This document shows positions 12,501-24,285 of a stretch of 64,000 bases of DNA, in pieces. The first letter of the stretch is position 1, and every line of letters starts with the position of its first letter. The position numbers and the translations under genes were made by a program. The notes under the pieces are model-generated. The model saw nothing but the letters and a program-made list of their open reading frames with translations. It searched no databases and had not been told where the DNA came from. The stretch spans positions 77,057,063 to 77,121,062 of the forward strand of contig CM075851.1 of the NCBI GenBank assembly GCA_037975125.1, read 5' to 3'. This DNA comes from Latrodectus hesperus (lineage: Eukaryota; Arthropoda; Arachnida; Araneae; Theridiidae).

Positions 12501-14740
12501 TAAATTTTACTTAATCTTTAGTTGAAAGTTAATCTTATTAAAAAAATGTTTACAGACATGATTACATTTTTTTGTTCGACGGATATTCTTTTTCCGATAA
12601 AAATTTAGTAAACCCGGTCTAATGCTCTACCGGGATAGGTCTGCTGACAAGTGGTTTCGAATTTATATAATTCTAATTAATTGAAAATGTATCATTAAAT
12701 ATACATTTTCAAATAGAAATGAAATGCACTTCTCTTAAATAAATTTAACATTAGCTTAACGTTAGGTTTTCCTAATTTTTTTAGTATCATCTTAGTCACA
12801 AAAGATTTATACTTAGCTTTTAGAAGACAAAATATATTTGGATTGCATTTTCAATCATGGGAAAATGTCGATTTGTGTTTATTTTTATCGAATGGAAATG
12901 CAGTATCACGATTATGAAATAAATTTCAGAATATAAGTTTATTAATGAAATTATTTTCTAACAATATAAATATGACAATAGAAAAAAAGTAAAGATGATA
13001 TTTTTATTGTAGTTTTAGAAAATATTTCATGTAATAAGTGTATTATTTATGTGTTCACGAAAATATGAATAAACACTTGGATTTTTTACTTTGTTTATAC
13101 CAAAATATAAGTAATGCAATGTAAATAGCCGTTTTTATTTATAGGTTTTCTATAGAAGGAATAACATTATTTGTATAGAATGCATAAAGTAGCATTTTAG
13201 TCTTAGACAGTTAAAATTAATTTTATCATGTATTGAATATTCTATTTCATAAATTTGAAATTGATCTGGTATGAAAAAGAGATGACACAGATGTGATACA
13301 ATTTTTATATCCAAACACCCAAATTTTACATAAAGATAAATTCTATAAAGCATTGAAAACTAAAAAATCAAACAAATTAAAAATAATAAAATATATATTA
13401 TTAATGATACAACTATAATGATATAATACTAATTATATAATGAACTTAATTTACTGTAAAATATATTTTAAAACAGTATGACAAAAATATGGACTGAACT
13501 AAGTGGAGATAACATACTTATTCGAAATCTTTCTTAAAGAACTTAAAATGTTTCCTTTTAATATAATAGAATTTTCAATGAATTCCTGAAACTGGATATT
13601 ACAGCGAGTCCTTGTACTTGAATGTTTAGTGTTCATCAGTGGTTCCTCAATAATATATAAATAAGCATTTTAAATTTTAATTTCTAACACAAACATGTCT
13701 AAAGTCTTAAAACAAAAATATTTTACGTTCTCTAGTATTTACAAATAATATTATTCAGAATTTTTCCCATAATTCTAAATACCAGTGTTGGATAAGTTTT
13801 CAGCAATGATGTGTATTAGTATTTAATAATTTACTTAGTAAATTTTATTTAATAACATGTAAGTAAAATATAAGCAAAATGTGTTTCGTTAAAATTAAAA
13901 TGCATTTACTTTAATTCTATTCAAAAGTCACTTTTGATTTTACACAGAAAAAATAGATAAAATGCTTAATATATTGAAAATGTCTTTGGCAAAATCCAAA
14001 TCATATTCTGAATAAATTCAAATTATCTGTTGTACAAACGTGAAATTTACTTAATTTACAAAGGCAGATACCCAATTTAATTCTGTGTTTCACAATTTCT
14101 GGAGAATGGCAGCTACATCAATTTCTAGTCAAGGCGATGCGATTAACTATACCGCTCCTGCAATTCCAATGTAAGCACACAACTTGGTACTGTAGGTATC
14201 TCATTAAATAAATATCTAAATTTTAATCAAAGTTACTGTTGAGCATTTGTAACATTAATTTAGTTTTTATTCCAAATAAAATGCAATTCAAAATACACTA
14301 ATATTCACACAATGTTTTTCGAAACCAAATTTCTTGAACATAAATGAATTAAATTTACTAATATTAAAAATAAATTATCATTTAAATTATAAATAAATAT
14401 TTTGAACATTTAGAGGCATACAAAATTTAAATTAGATTATCTATTCTTCATTTACAGACGTTTACAAAGTGTTTCTAAATTAAATTTTGCAGCTCTAAAA
14501 TGTTTGTCTGAGTTCCATATGGGATGAACATAAATGTAAGAGAAGTGAAAATTTTAACACAAATATAATTCAGCATTTTTGCATAGCAGTTTGATAATCA
14601 GGGTCCTAATGTATCATTTATTGCATAATTATTATGCATATTAATTTATGATGCATCAAACTGCGAGTAAATGAAGAGGATCGTGAAATCTGGACAACAA
14701 TTGCATCTATTTTAACAGTATGTCTCTGCTATATATCAAA
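9560..14740. other. AT-rich intergenic DNA with two weak tRNA-like patches
   Basis: No gene recognised. Two small, less AT-rich patches stand out: a hairpin at 12613-12634 (arms CCCGGT and ACCGGG) and a segment near 14095-14155 that resembles a tRNA-derived SINE head on the minus strand. The region near 10975-11065 is also less AT-rich but gave no match. Confidence 0.65.
14095..14155 (-). other. Possible tRNA-derived SINE head remnant
   Basis: On the minus strand the sequence AGCGGTATAGTTAATCGC resembles the D-arm and internal promoter A box of a tRNA gene, followed by ATCGCCTTGACTAGAAATTG, like an anticodon arm. I see no convincing B box (GGTTCGANTCC) downstream and no tail or target duplication. 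It is too incomplete to be a working tRNA gene. Confidence 0.28.
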
Positions 14741-14746
14741 AGTATA

Positions 14747-14771
14747 CTCATGTCCATAAATTAAGGATAAT
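14747..14771 (+). repeat. Left terminal inverted repeat of the Tc1-like element
   Basis: 25 bp starting CTCATGTCC next to a TA target site. It matches the right repeat at 23 of 25 positions; the two differences are near the outer end. Confidence 0.92.
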
Positions 14772-15482
14772 TCAGAATCACACAGAAATTGAACACTAAA
14801 ATAAAAATTTTACAAGTGTAGAAATATCACACACATCTTAAAGAATAATATGCAAATTAAAAGAAACCACCAGATGGCACCGATGTAGTACGTCATAATG
14901 ACGAGAGTGTAAGAGAGGAATATATAAGGAATGGTTGCAAAGAAGTAAAATTATTCACAAGTGCTTTAAAAGCCTTTCAGGGCAAGAACCTCATAGTTAT
15001 GGCACAAAGGAAGCATTTGGATGATGTTTTATGTGATAGAATTATCGGCCGTCTAGAATGTGGACGTACCCAGCTGGAAGTAGCCGCGGAACTTGGAGTC
15101 GCCCAGAGTGTCATCTCCAGACTTTAGCAACGGTACCAAGATGATGGTAATGTGAGTAGACGTTACAACACAGTTCCCTGGAACCAGGGGGTACACGTAT
15201 CTTCCTGGGGCTTGAGCAGCCACCAGGCGCGTCGGCAGGTGGTGGATAGCTGAATGTCCTGTAGGAATGACAGGATAGCCTTGAATATAGAACCAGAGGC
15301 CGTGAACCAGCTCCCGTAAACCCTGGTGTTATGCAACCCGTGCCTAGGGTTATTTTGCACCGCGGTATTGGTGTCTGAATGGAGCCTCTAGTTGCCTGGC
15401 GAACTTCTAGAGTAATTTGCCTTGCCCAGTAACTCAGGCAATGCTGGGTTGACTTATATTACCTGTTATTAATTGTTATCTT

Positions 15483-15797
15483 GTGGCTGAAAAGATACAA
15501 GAAATAACAAACCTTTCTGAATTTGCAGATGAAGCCTCTGAATTAGACCTTGCTGAAAAAGACAAGGGAACTCAGAGGCAATCTAGTAAAGGGTCAGCAA
15601 TGAATCCTTCACTTGAGATAGAAATGACCTTCAAACCATCTTCTGGTGAAAGTCAGGAAGCTATCCCTAGCATGACTGACTTTCTGACCAGATGGGACTG
15701 TTTCAGCAAGACCCTATCTGCTGGAAATGTCATACGCAAGAGGAAACGGCAGAGCATATCATTTACGAATGCGAGGCTCTTGCCTTCCCTAGATTAA
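15483..15797 (+). CDS. 104-codon open frame in the composite element, possible LINE ORF1 start
   Basis: It begins MAEKIQEITNLS at the first ATG after the leader. The N-terminal ~70 residues are rich in Glu, Ser and Asp, with no zinc knuckle or coiled coil that I can see. From about 15690 the frame overlaps the LINE ORF2 tail in another frame and reads as basic residues (RKRKRQ), so the last ~35 residues are probably the wrong frame. Plausibly this is the 5' part of an ORF1 joined out of frame to ORF2 sequence by an internal deletion. Function unknown; expression unproven. Confidence 0.35.
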   Translation: MAEKIQEITNLSEFADEASELDLAEKDKGTQRQSSKGSAMNPSLEIEMTFKPSSGESQEAIPSMTDFLTRWDCFSKTLSAGNVIRKRKRQSISFTNARLLPSLD

Positions 15798-15898
15798 CTT
15801 CTTTAGGCATCATCCATACTAGAGAGTTACACCTAGACTCCATTAAATGGTTATCGGACTTTATTAATAAAGTGGGTGACCCGAGCAACTGGAACTAG
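15692..15898 (+). pseudogene. C-terminal end of a LINE ORF2 (zinc-knuckle-like tail)
   Basis: The frame reads QQDPICWKCHTQEETAEH and on, ending at a stop at 15896-15898 after DPSNWN. Cys and His spacing is CX2CX8HX4C (codons at 15719-15772), the tail motif found downstream of RNase H in LINEs of the I/R1/Jockey group, where it is thought to bind nucleic acid. It is followed by about 90 bp of 3' untranslated sequence and the (AAG)n tail. It is only the last ~60 residues of a protein that is normally around a thousand residues long. Confidence 0.75.
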
Positions 15899-17047
15899 GA
15901 AACATTGGGTTTGGAGTTAATGGTACAAATGCTGATAAAAGCAGAGGTGCCCAATGACATACAAACCCAACTCTAAGAAGAAGAAGAAGTACAGCACAGT
16001 TCGCTCCCGAGTTACAACGCAGAATGAGGACCGGTATTTTGCAGTTCATGCCAAAAGAAACAGACGGAGCAGAGCATCAGACCAGTATGGTCAGTTCTCT
16101 TCAGCTATCGGTACGACAGTTTTAAGGCAGACCGTGTACGGACACTTGGGACACATTGGTCTATATTCTCGTAGGCCTGTCAGATGTGTTCCACTTACCG
16201 CAACTCAATGTTGCCTACGGTTAGCCTGAAGAAGGGAACATGCATTGTGGACACCGCAACAGTGGTCTTATGAGATGTTTTCTGATGAATCCAGGTTTAG
16301 CTTTCAGTCTGATTCTCGTCGGACTTTTATATAGAGAGGGCCAGGTACCCGTTACCACCAAGACTACACCATTGAACGAAACCATTACGGTCGTGCAGGA
16401 TTGTTCGTTTGGGAAGGAGTTATTCTGGGTTCCAGAACTAACCTGCATGTTCAGAATGTAACCATGACAAACCCTATATATCGAGATGTCATTCTGGAAT
16501 AACATGTATGTTTGTTTCGGGGCGCCATGAAAATTTCTGTTTATGGATGACAACGCCCGTCCTCCCCGTGCAAACATTGTAGACGAATGCCTTCTATCGG
16601 AGGATATCAGCTGTATGGACTGGCCAGCATACTCTTCGGACATGATTCCAATAGAGCATGTGTGGGACATACTTGGCCGATGAGATGCAGCCCGTCAATC
16701 CCCTCCCACGTGTCTACCGGAACTTCGTAGAGCATTACTCGATGAGAGGTGTAATATTCCCAAAGAACAGATTGATAATTTGATATTCCGCATGCCTAGG
16801 CGTTCTACGGCCTGTATAGCATCATCTGAGGGGTATACTACGTATTAACCAATATACAAACCATGTTATATTTGTTTCTGTAATTGGGTTCTTTTTTAAA
16901 ATTTTCTCCAGGAAGTAAAAATCACTATTTTTATAAATGCTGTCAAACATATAACATCTTTCTTGTTTTTACATTTTGTTTAGTAAATAGACTTTACAAA
17001 TAAGTCACATTTGTTTTTCTTCTGTCTCTATCTTTGCTTGAACTTAC

Positions 17048-17072
17048 ATTATCCTTAATTTATGGACACAAG
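17048..17072 (-). repeat. Right terminal inverted repeat of the Tc1-like element
   Basis: 25 bp; read on the minus strand it starts CTTGTGTCC and continues with the same inner sequence as the left repeat. It is followed on the plus strand by TA. Confidence 0.92.
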
Positions 17073-17074
17073 TA

Positions 17075-18171
17075 TTTTTAAAAATTGTCATACAAAAGTA
17101 ATTGTAGTAATTGGGCACACAGTTGGCATAATGAAGTAATTGGACTGTTGGCTTCTTTAACAAATTTGTAACTAGGTATTCAGATTTAGAACTACATAAA
17201 GGAAATCCTCTGAATGTTTAACATATGATGTTATTTAGTTTTGTATGAATCTACAAAATGTAAAACAATGAATGTTTGAAAGTATATGATTTTGAAAGCG
17301 AAATCTTACATTTATTTTTCTAATATGAGAGATTAAAAGAAGTTTTAGAGCTATTGGAAAAAATACCATTTAACGTGAAATAAAAATATAGAAAGTAGGT
17401 ATGCTTGTTCAGCCAATTACTTTCAGTCATGGTACAAAATATTTTAAAAAGTCGAACATGTGTTGAAAACATTTTCCGTAAGAGCGCAATTGTTTTTAAT
17501 CAAAAGTTCTCTTGGAAATAATTCTAATTTTTATTAATATTGTGAGGTCAAATTTTCGTAAGTTTAAGAAATATCCTAAGTGTAAAATTAATTACGGATA
17601 CTGACATTTTAATCCGTATCGACATTATAAAACATAATATAAAACTGAATCTTTTAAACTGTATAATTTCAGAAACACATTTAAAAATATACAAATGATA
17701 AATGCGCTAGCTATAGTATAAATGTAAATATAAAATAATGAACAATAAAACTGAGAAAGTTAAAATGCTGTTATATATGTTCTCAATTTAAAAACAGAGA
17801 ATTTTAAATTTTGCTTAGAATTCTATAATTGTCAAATCTTTATTAAGATGTTGATTTTTTTATTGCTTTAATGTGTAATCCTATTAAGAGGAACTGTTAC
17901 ATGATCAAGCAAGTTCAACCAAAAAGGTTAATGCCTAAAAGATCATAGTTTTTTTTTTCGTGTCTGATTAACAAACGTAAAAAATATGCACCAAGTTTAT
18001 GTCAATAATTTAATGAATTTATTGACTATTTTCGCTATGGGTATTAGGGTCTCTTCTATTTTCTTCAAAATATGATTTTTCTAATAAATGATATTATTTT
18101 TCCAATAATATAAGGACAATGAAATGGTTAGTTGCTCACGAGAAAGAAAATCATTCAAAAATGCAAAGATG
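17075..18171. other. AT-rich intergenic DNA, nothing recognised
   Basis: No open frame, repeat or RNA fold worth naming was seen between the Tc1-like element and the LINE tail at 18.2 kb. Confidence 0.7.
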
Positions 18172-18185
18172 ATGTATTGAACGTA

Positions 18186-18830
18186 GGGGTGCAGAATAGA
18201 TTTACCTCCTCGTGATTTACATTGGAAACGTATTTCATACGGTAAAGTAGTTTACAGCTTCCGGTATGTTCTAGAAACGTGTTGTTTTCAGTAGGTACCT
18301 GGGCACTGTGACATCTATGGAAACGAGCAGGCGGTCTTCTTCGCAAAGAGGGGCGCAGGACTTCTCTTTCCAAGATACACAGAGATTTCCTACCACACTA
18401 TAAAGCTACTCCTAAAACAAGTTTTTAAAAGAACTCAAGCTTCTAAACTGAAACAAAGGAAAAACCAAGCGGTAGAAAGATGACCTTCTCCCTGATATAT
18501 ATCCCTGATAGTCCATACCGCCAAGTTGTGGCACAGTTTTGACTCCTGATGGGTCACGACTGTCTGGCTGAACATTTGCATCGCATTGGTATCTTAAATT
18601 CAACCGACTATCCACTCTGCAACTTGACAGAACCCATGAATAGGACCTACCTCTCTGAATCATCACTTTATTGGCAAGCCATAGAGTTTTTGGGGCAATG
18701 ACTCCAGACATCTCGTTTGCGTTTATGTGCTGTATTCACCTGCCCTGCTTTCGTCTCATGTCTATTTTGTATTTTTTCATGTGTTTTATTTCTGTTTTCT
18801 TGTATTTGCCCTGCCGTTGGGAATAAAAAA
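18186..18830 (+). mobile_element. 5'-truncated LINE insertion (RNase H end plus tail)
   Basis: 645 bp flanked by ATGTATTGAACGTA (18172-18185) and ATGTATTGAAGGTA (18831-18844), a 14-bp target duplication with one difference. The 3' end carries AATAAAAAAA, a polyadenylation-like signal fused to a short A tail. The coding remnant starts within RNase H: VPGHCDIYGNEQA (about 18294-18333) is the H...GNExAD block of LINE RNase H. Farther on, GHDCLAEHLHRIGIL (about 18550-18594) and PLCNLTEPMNRTYL (to about 18640) match the region leading into the C-terminal Cys/His motif, here with its first Cys and its His changed to Tyr. Stops and frame changes make it a pseudogene. Such truncation is the usual result of incomplete reverse transcription. 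Confidence 0.9.
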
Positions 18831-18844
18831 ATGTATTGAAGGTA

Positions 18845-21800
18845 TGGCTCACAAAAATACTTTTTAATCATCATCCTTACCTAATCAATTAATTGTATTG
18901 CAATTAAAGAATAGTTTCAGCAATTTCAAATGAAATAATAATATGTATTTTATATTTTATTTTTACTTACATCTTCTGAATTTAAGTATTAAAATATTTA
19001 TACTTCTCATGAAAGGATCAAAAGTCGCAAAAGGCTTGATGAAGGTTTATGTGAGCGTGTGTGATAAAGAATTATTGAACTAATACATATGATTTCGAAA
19101 AACGGTTAATGGTATTCTTATAAATGTGCATAAACTGATTAATTTCATTTAAACACATACAATGTCCATAAATATTTAGAAGTCTAAAAGCCATGACTTT
19201 CTTTTCTGTATGTGCCAAGCAAAATTTCTCTAAAGAAATTGGAATTTTAATAGAGACTCGAGAACAATTGCAATCCTTTAACATTTGGATAAAATTCTTT
19301 TTCTTTGAGTGGATTCGTTATCAAAGCAGAATTTAATTGAATTTCAAAGGAAAATATATCTCCCAAATTAGCACGTGATTTACGATGCTTTATTTGTACT
19401 TGGCTCTTTGCCAAATGTAATGTGCTAAGTTTAACGAACTCTGTTATTTGATTACAGATATTCGATAGAAATAGCTTAACTTGCATTTTTATCAAGATTT
19501 AAACTGTTAACATTTGTACATCCTTTTATTCCTTTCATATAAGATTTTAATATTGAATAATTATATTATAGAAAAGAAAAGTAAATGACATTTTACTGTT
19601 TTATTTTGCAATATTATTAGAAGTGTTCAATATTTTGAAATATTTTGTATTTCTTTGCACATTCATATATCACTTTAAATAAAAAAGTTATTTTAATGAC
19701 ACAAAATGAAATTAAAATATAATGAAATATGTATTTGTTTTAGCTTGTTAGAATGTATATACTTTGTTTAGAATTTATAATATCAATATATTTAACTTCA
19801 CCAGATCAGATATATCAATTGAGCTATGTTAAATATTTATAACTATTTTTTTTAAATATTTTCTTTAAGATTATTTTTAGTTTAATCAAACTCAAAATTA
19901 AAGTAAAAGTATTAAGTAGTTGATTCGATATTTGTAATTTTGGTGTAATTAAACCACCTTTCTCAGAAAAGTTTAATTTACCATATTTCTTTGACAGAAA
20001 TTATACGTAACTATTCTCTAAGCACCCATATAATTGCTTAAATAGCGTAAATAGCAACAAATGATTAGGAAACAAATGATTCAGATGTATCTTAGGAAAA
20101 ATGAAATTATCTTTTCAATATCGATTTTAATAAAATATGATTTAAATTGAAAGAATTTTATGGAAGATTTTCTTATAAAATTTTAAGGTTTATTAATATG
20201 AAATACATTTTATATGTGGTTTAAGAACTTATTTTAAACTAATTTTTATTACAAATTATTTTCTGTTACATTTACATTACATACAAAAAAATCTTTGTGC
20301 ATTTCTGTATTTACTTTAATTTTCTTTAAATTCCTTCTTGCATAGTTTCTATAAAAAATAACTCAAAACCACAATAGTTGAATACAGAAAAAATATTGCA
20401 GATTATGTATTTGAATAATGCTAATTTACTACTAATTGATTGTGGTTTTTTGAACTATAGAATGCAGAGCAAAAAATATTTTTCATTTATCGTGAAGATT
20501 AATTATCATATAACTCTGGAAATCTTTATCCTTCTCATTGATTCTTTGAATACAAAGCGTAGTTTTGTTATGAAACTAATATTTCCAAACTTGAGGTAAG
20601 TTTTTGAATTTTATTGAAAAGTATTCTTGAATATTATTCTTCAGTGAGATCATTTTAAACAGAGTGAAAATGATTTATTAATATTTATTTTCAGTAAATA
20701 TCTCGATAAAATACAAAATATTAAACACAAAGCATGTTAAATAAAAGTTATAAGTTTAAAATTTCCAAATTTAAAGATGTCTTATTCTCAAATCTTCTTT
20801 ATAAAAAAAATCTATGGTAAACGTTCTTTGATTCTTTCAACAATTTAAGAAATATAGATTATAGTAAATAAACACACAAAGACAGTACTTAATTTATTTT
20901 ATTATCATTCTTTGATTCGTAGTAAGATAAGGAATGTGCAAATTTCTAATTTCTACAAATAAAATGATTGCTAAAGCCAAATCTTCGAAAACATAATTGT
21001 TTTAAATATATAATAAAGTCTGCTCAACTAAACGTTATATAAAAATATAATCTGTGCTTAATCATCATATAACATTGGTGATTGTATTATATTTTAAAAC
21101 TATAACTAAAATGAACACGAAAGCATGTGTCTAAAATTTTCCTTTATGAATTACAATCGATTTTCTGAAAAATATCATCTATTAGGAGAATTATGTGAAT
21201 ACAAGGATTCCAGAATCTTTATTAAAAGTAATGAAATATTTTATTATTCAAAAAGAAATCATTTGTACACATAACAGCTAAATAATATTTTACTCTTTGC
21301 ACAACTTATATTAGAAAAATATTTTACCTTTTTCATCAACATAAGTTGATAACTAATAAAAGTAATTATTTTTTATTGGTATATATATCAGACAACAAGA
21401 TACTTTAGTCTGGATATTTTTATCTTTCTTCATTTGTATTGCTAATTTGTATGCATTTGCTAATAAATATTTATGAAAGAATCTAGAAATGTGAGAATAA
21501 CATGAGGAAAATTACGCTTAAATTAATCACGGAATGAAAATTTATCTTTATCAAAATATTTCCTGTAATACAAGAATTTAATTAAATTACAAAATGAAAT
21601 ACTTTGATTATTTCAAATTATTTTCAATAATTACGTTTCATAGATGGATCTTTGCCTAGATAGAGACTAGATGTGGTTTTTAACAATAATTTATTTAATT
21701 ACCAAATATTTTAGTGTCATGCGCTTTATTCGCAATTTTTTGGTATGTATGAAATTGAAAATAATTAGATTTCTCAAACCCTAAGTTATAATTAATTACA

Positions 21801-23760
21801 AATTTTAAGCTAATATAATTTTATTTATAGTATTTCAGCATTTTAAGTAGTCTTATGTTAGTTTTATGCGAGTAACAACACTGTAATTTAGAATACAACG
21901 TATATTATTTTATCTTCACACCTAACAATATATGCTGATAATTAATATAAATAATAAAAACTATTAAATTTGCATTACAATTAAATGCCATATTTTAGAA
22001 ACATTCATAAAAATACATAAACAAAATGCATATTTGGATCTCAAAGATATATCCTCAAATAATATAATTAATTATATTATTTGAGAATATATAACTATTT
22101 TCATAAACACATATTCTATTGAAATTGTGGTCAAATCATTCCAAGAGAGAAAAAAATGATTCCCCCAGATTAGATCTGCATTAAGATGAAGAAAGAGAAT
22201 TAATTTAAATTCAAATTTTTCATTAAGATAAAAAAGTGAATTTAAGGTTGAAGAATAGATTCAAAAAATAGATTCAACAGAATTATTTATCCGAGATTTA
22301 CAAGAAGATTTACAAGGGGTCCGAGAAGAGCTGCTGATGTTGCAACAACATACAACCCAGTACACAATTTAGAATTGTGTTCTACTAGTCAGAAGAATCC
22401 TGCTTGTGAGAGCTTTCGTAATTTAAGAGCTTGTTAATATAAGTTATAAATATTACAATTACAACCCAGATGTTCGCATACAGAAATGATTAAGTTTTCA
22501 TAAATGCTAAATATTTCTATTGGATATATAGTTTTCTCCAGTTAAGTTCTTACTTTAGTGGAAAATTCATTACATCTTAGGTGGAATTATCATAAACTTT
22601 TTTAATTAATTTCAACAAATAAGCGTAAAAAAATTTAATATGAGGTGGCCATTCTTAGTTTTTATACTGTAAATAATACATCTAATTATTCTAATTCTTA
22701 TTATGAACATTTAATAAGACTTTTTATTAGAAATGGTGCATTTTAGTTGTGATAAATTAACATTGTTGTATATTTTAACTTAATTAAAAAATATAGATTA
22801 ATACCATTTTACGATTCCTCTAAGGTGTAAAGTATTAGATTTTATCTCAGAAAAAAGTAATGAAATTAAAAACAAAATTATAGTTTACGACATTATTTTA
22901 CTATTTTCAAACAGGAAAATGTAATTAAATTGAGATAATAATAATTATAAAACTTTAAATATTTACTTTTAATTTTAAACTAATTTAATAAAGATGCATT
23001 ACATTGAATTTCTAATAAATGAAGTTTTCAATCTTTCTTTATATGACACACTCATAAAAAACTTTTGAATTGGGGTAAGGATATGAAGAGGCAATAGAAA
23101 TATAAGAAAAATATTGCTTAGTAATAGATGTGTTCTAACGATAAACTGCAAACCATCGTTAATATATTTTTTAGAAATACATTACAGGAATAGTGTACAT
23201 TCAATTTATTAAAATATTTGCAGCAAATAATGAAAAAACAAACATAATATTACTGTAGATTCCCTATTAAACACCAGGTTTACAGAATTTTCTTTCTGTA
23301 TAAACACGTATTAATTTGATGCAGGAAAGAATATCGATATTTAAAGGAAAAACAACCACTGTAAAAGCAATATAATTATACAAATCTTAAAAGAAATATG
23401 CAAAATTTCATTTTTGAACGAAAAAAATCAAAACAGTTTGAAGTAAAATATGAAATTATGAGATATATTTGTGGAAAGTTTCTATTGTTCAGTAATTTTT
23501 GAGTAAATTAATTAAATTTTCTACACTCATTTGGCACATTTCTTACATAAAACTTACTCTGTCTTTCCCTTCTACTATTTTTTTTCTTTGTTTCGTTCAT
23601 TCTACTATTGATTATCGACCTTATTTTATTTGAGATAACGGCCTCACCAGTATCTTATTCTTATTTACATTACGATCGTAAAGATAAGTTTTACCTCTGG
23701 CAGAATTGTCCCATTTCAAGAATTTTGAGGAAAAAATGGTGCATATTTAACTCTTCCATC
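18845..23760. other. AT-rich intergenic DNA with one long palindrome
   Basis: No gene recognised. The palindrome at 22047-22092 is listed separately. A less AT-rich patch at about 22270-22430 holds short direct repeats (TAGATTCA and AGATTTACAAG, each twice, near 22236-22316) but no recognisable coding. Open frames at 19072-19495 (minus) and 20378-20599 (plus) show no motif. Confidence 0.7.
22047..22092. repeat. Near-perfect 46-bp palindrome
   Basis: The central 32 bp (22054-22085) are a perfect palindrome with no spacer: the left half starts CTCAAATAATATAATT and the right half is its exact reverse complement. The symmetry runs six further base pairs on each side after a single mismatch. It would form a cruciform; AT-rich palindromes of this kind are unstable. 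Confidence 0.9.
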
Positions 23761-23869
23761 AGCTAATATGAAACTGCGATGTATGTTTATTCTTTTCCAA
23801 AATTTTTTAAAATGCGTTAAAACTATGTACTCTATAAACCTAGAATTTATCACATATTCAAAAATTGCA

Positions 23870-23995
23870 CTTGTTTTGAAAGATGCCATCAGAGCTGCGA
23901 TTCAAGAGATTCCTATTATCATAGTAAGTGCTGCAGTGCTGTCCATCATCTGCCGCATCTTGTCTCATCCTCATCGTGTCTGAAGGAGTTCATGT
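23870..23995 (+). pseudogene. Possible C-terminal fragment of a DDE transposase
   Basis: A short less AT-rich block reads VLKDAIRAAIQEIP...AAVLSIICRILSHPH, and after a frame change SEGVHVE. This resembles the tail LKxRIxxAIxxI...RLDxCRVTxGAHVE seen at the end of some mariner/IS630-related transposases of arthropods. Only about 40 residues can be compared, upstream catalytic blocks are missing, and the match is from memory. It is followed directly by a (GA)n tract. Confidence 0.33.
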
Positions 23996-24013
23996 AGAGA
24001 GAGAGAGAGAGAG
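23996..24013. repeat. (GA)n microsatellite
   Basis: Nine AG dinucleotides in a row, just after the possible transposase tail. Confidence 0.9.
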
Positions 24014-24285
24014 TTTGCGAAAAACAATTAAATGATTTATTTTATGCTGCCTCTCTGTCCTAATATGTTGTTCTCACTTTTAGCATATCTATCACCAGTG
24101 ATTTTGATGCTACAGTTCCCAATCGAAAGCTCTATATATGGTTTTTCACAATGGAGATCACATTCGAATACAAAAACCTTGGTGTTGTTAATTGATATTT
24201 TCTTACTGCAGCTGTACTGTTAAATTGACACTGTTGTTTTCCAGATCATTTTTTAGATCATAACTTAAAATATCTTAGGTCAAAA

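Larger units (their letters stand above)
15177..15989 (+). mobile_element. 813-bp composite LINE-derived element inserted in the Tc1 transposase
   Basis: Target duplication: TACAACACAGTTC at 15164-15176 and TACAGCACAGTTC at 15990-16002 (12 of 13 identical). The 3' end is an (AAG)n tract at about 15976-15989. The first ~300 bp are a GC-richer non-coding leader. An open frame from 15483 (MAEKIQEITNLSEFADEAS...) follows, acidic and with no known domain, perhaps the start of an ORF1. The last part encodes the extreme C-terminus of a LINE ORF2. No endonuclease, reverse transcriptase or RNase H is present, so the element must have moved with enzymes supplied elsewhere. I read it as a LINE derivative with its middle deleted; a SINE-like element that acquired a LINE tail is the alternative. 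Confidence 0.85.
15001..16848 (+). pseudogene. Tc1-like transposase, split by an insertion and frameshifted
   Basis: The start MAQRKHLDD and the helix-turn-helix region GRLECGRTQLEVAAELGV...SVISRL are in one frame from 15001, with a stop (TAG) at 15125-15127. Reading breaks at the nested insert after DGNVSRRYNT and resumes at about 16003 as SRVTTQNEDRYFAV, then TTVLRQTVYGHLGHIG. Later blocks need further frame changes. MFSDESRF (about 16275-16298) holds the first catalytic Asp. FMDDNARP (about 16540-16563) holds the second. WPAYSSDMIPIEHVWDIL carries the third acidic residue region. MPRRSTACIASS ends the protein before the TAA at 16846-16848. Order and spacing match a full-length Tc1-like transposase. 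The stop, shifts and insertion leave it non-functional. Confidence 0.93.
14747..17072 (+). mobile_element. Tc1-like transposon, interrupted by a nested LINE-derived element
   Basis: Terminal inverted repeats at 14747-14771 and 17048-17072 match at 23 of 25 positions; both contain TGTCCATAAATTAAGGATAA. A TA dinucleotide flanks each end (14745-14746 and 17073-17074), the expected target duplication of this superfamily. The span is 2,326 bp. Removing the nested insert (15177-15989) and one copy of its duplication leaves 1,500 bp, a normal size for a Tc1-like element with one transposase gene. That gene lies between the repeats on the plus strand. Both ends survive, so the copy is structurally complete but genetically dead. 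Confidence 0.93.

Noticed and set aside
15163..15360. 65-codon open frame, minus strand
   Set aside because: Lies in the leader of the composite element, antisense, with no motif.
16221..16670. 149-codon open frame, minus strand, the longest in the window
   Set aside because: The plus strand encodes ordered Tc1 blocks (FSDESRF, FMDDNARP); this frame is their antisense shadow.
18155..18874. Three minus-strand open frames (72, 99 and 68 codons)
   Set aside because: Antisense to the LINE RNase H tail, whose plus-strand reading has GNEQA and GHDCL blocks and a 3' A tail.
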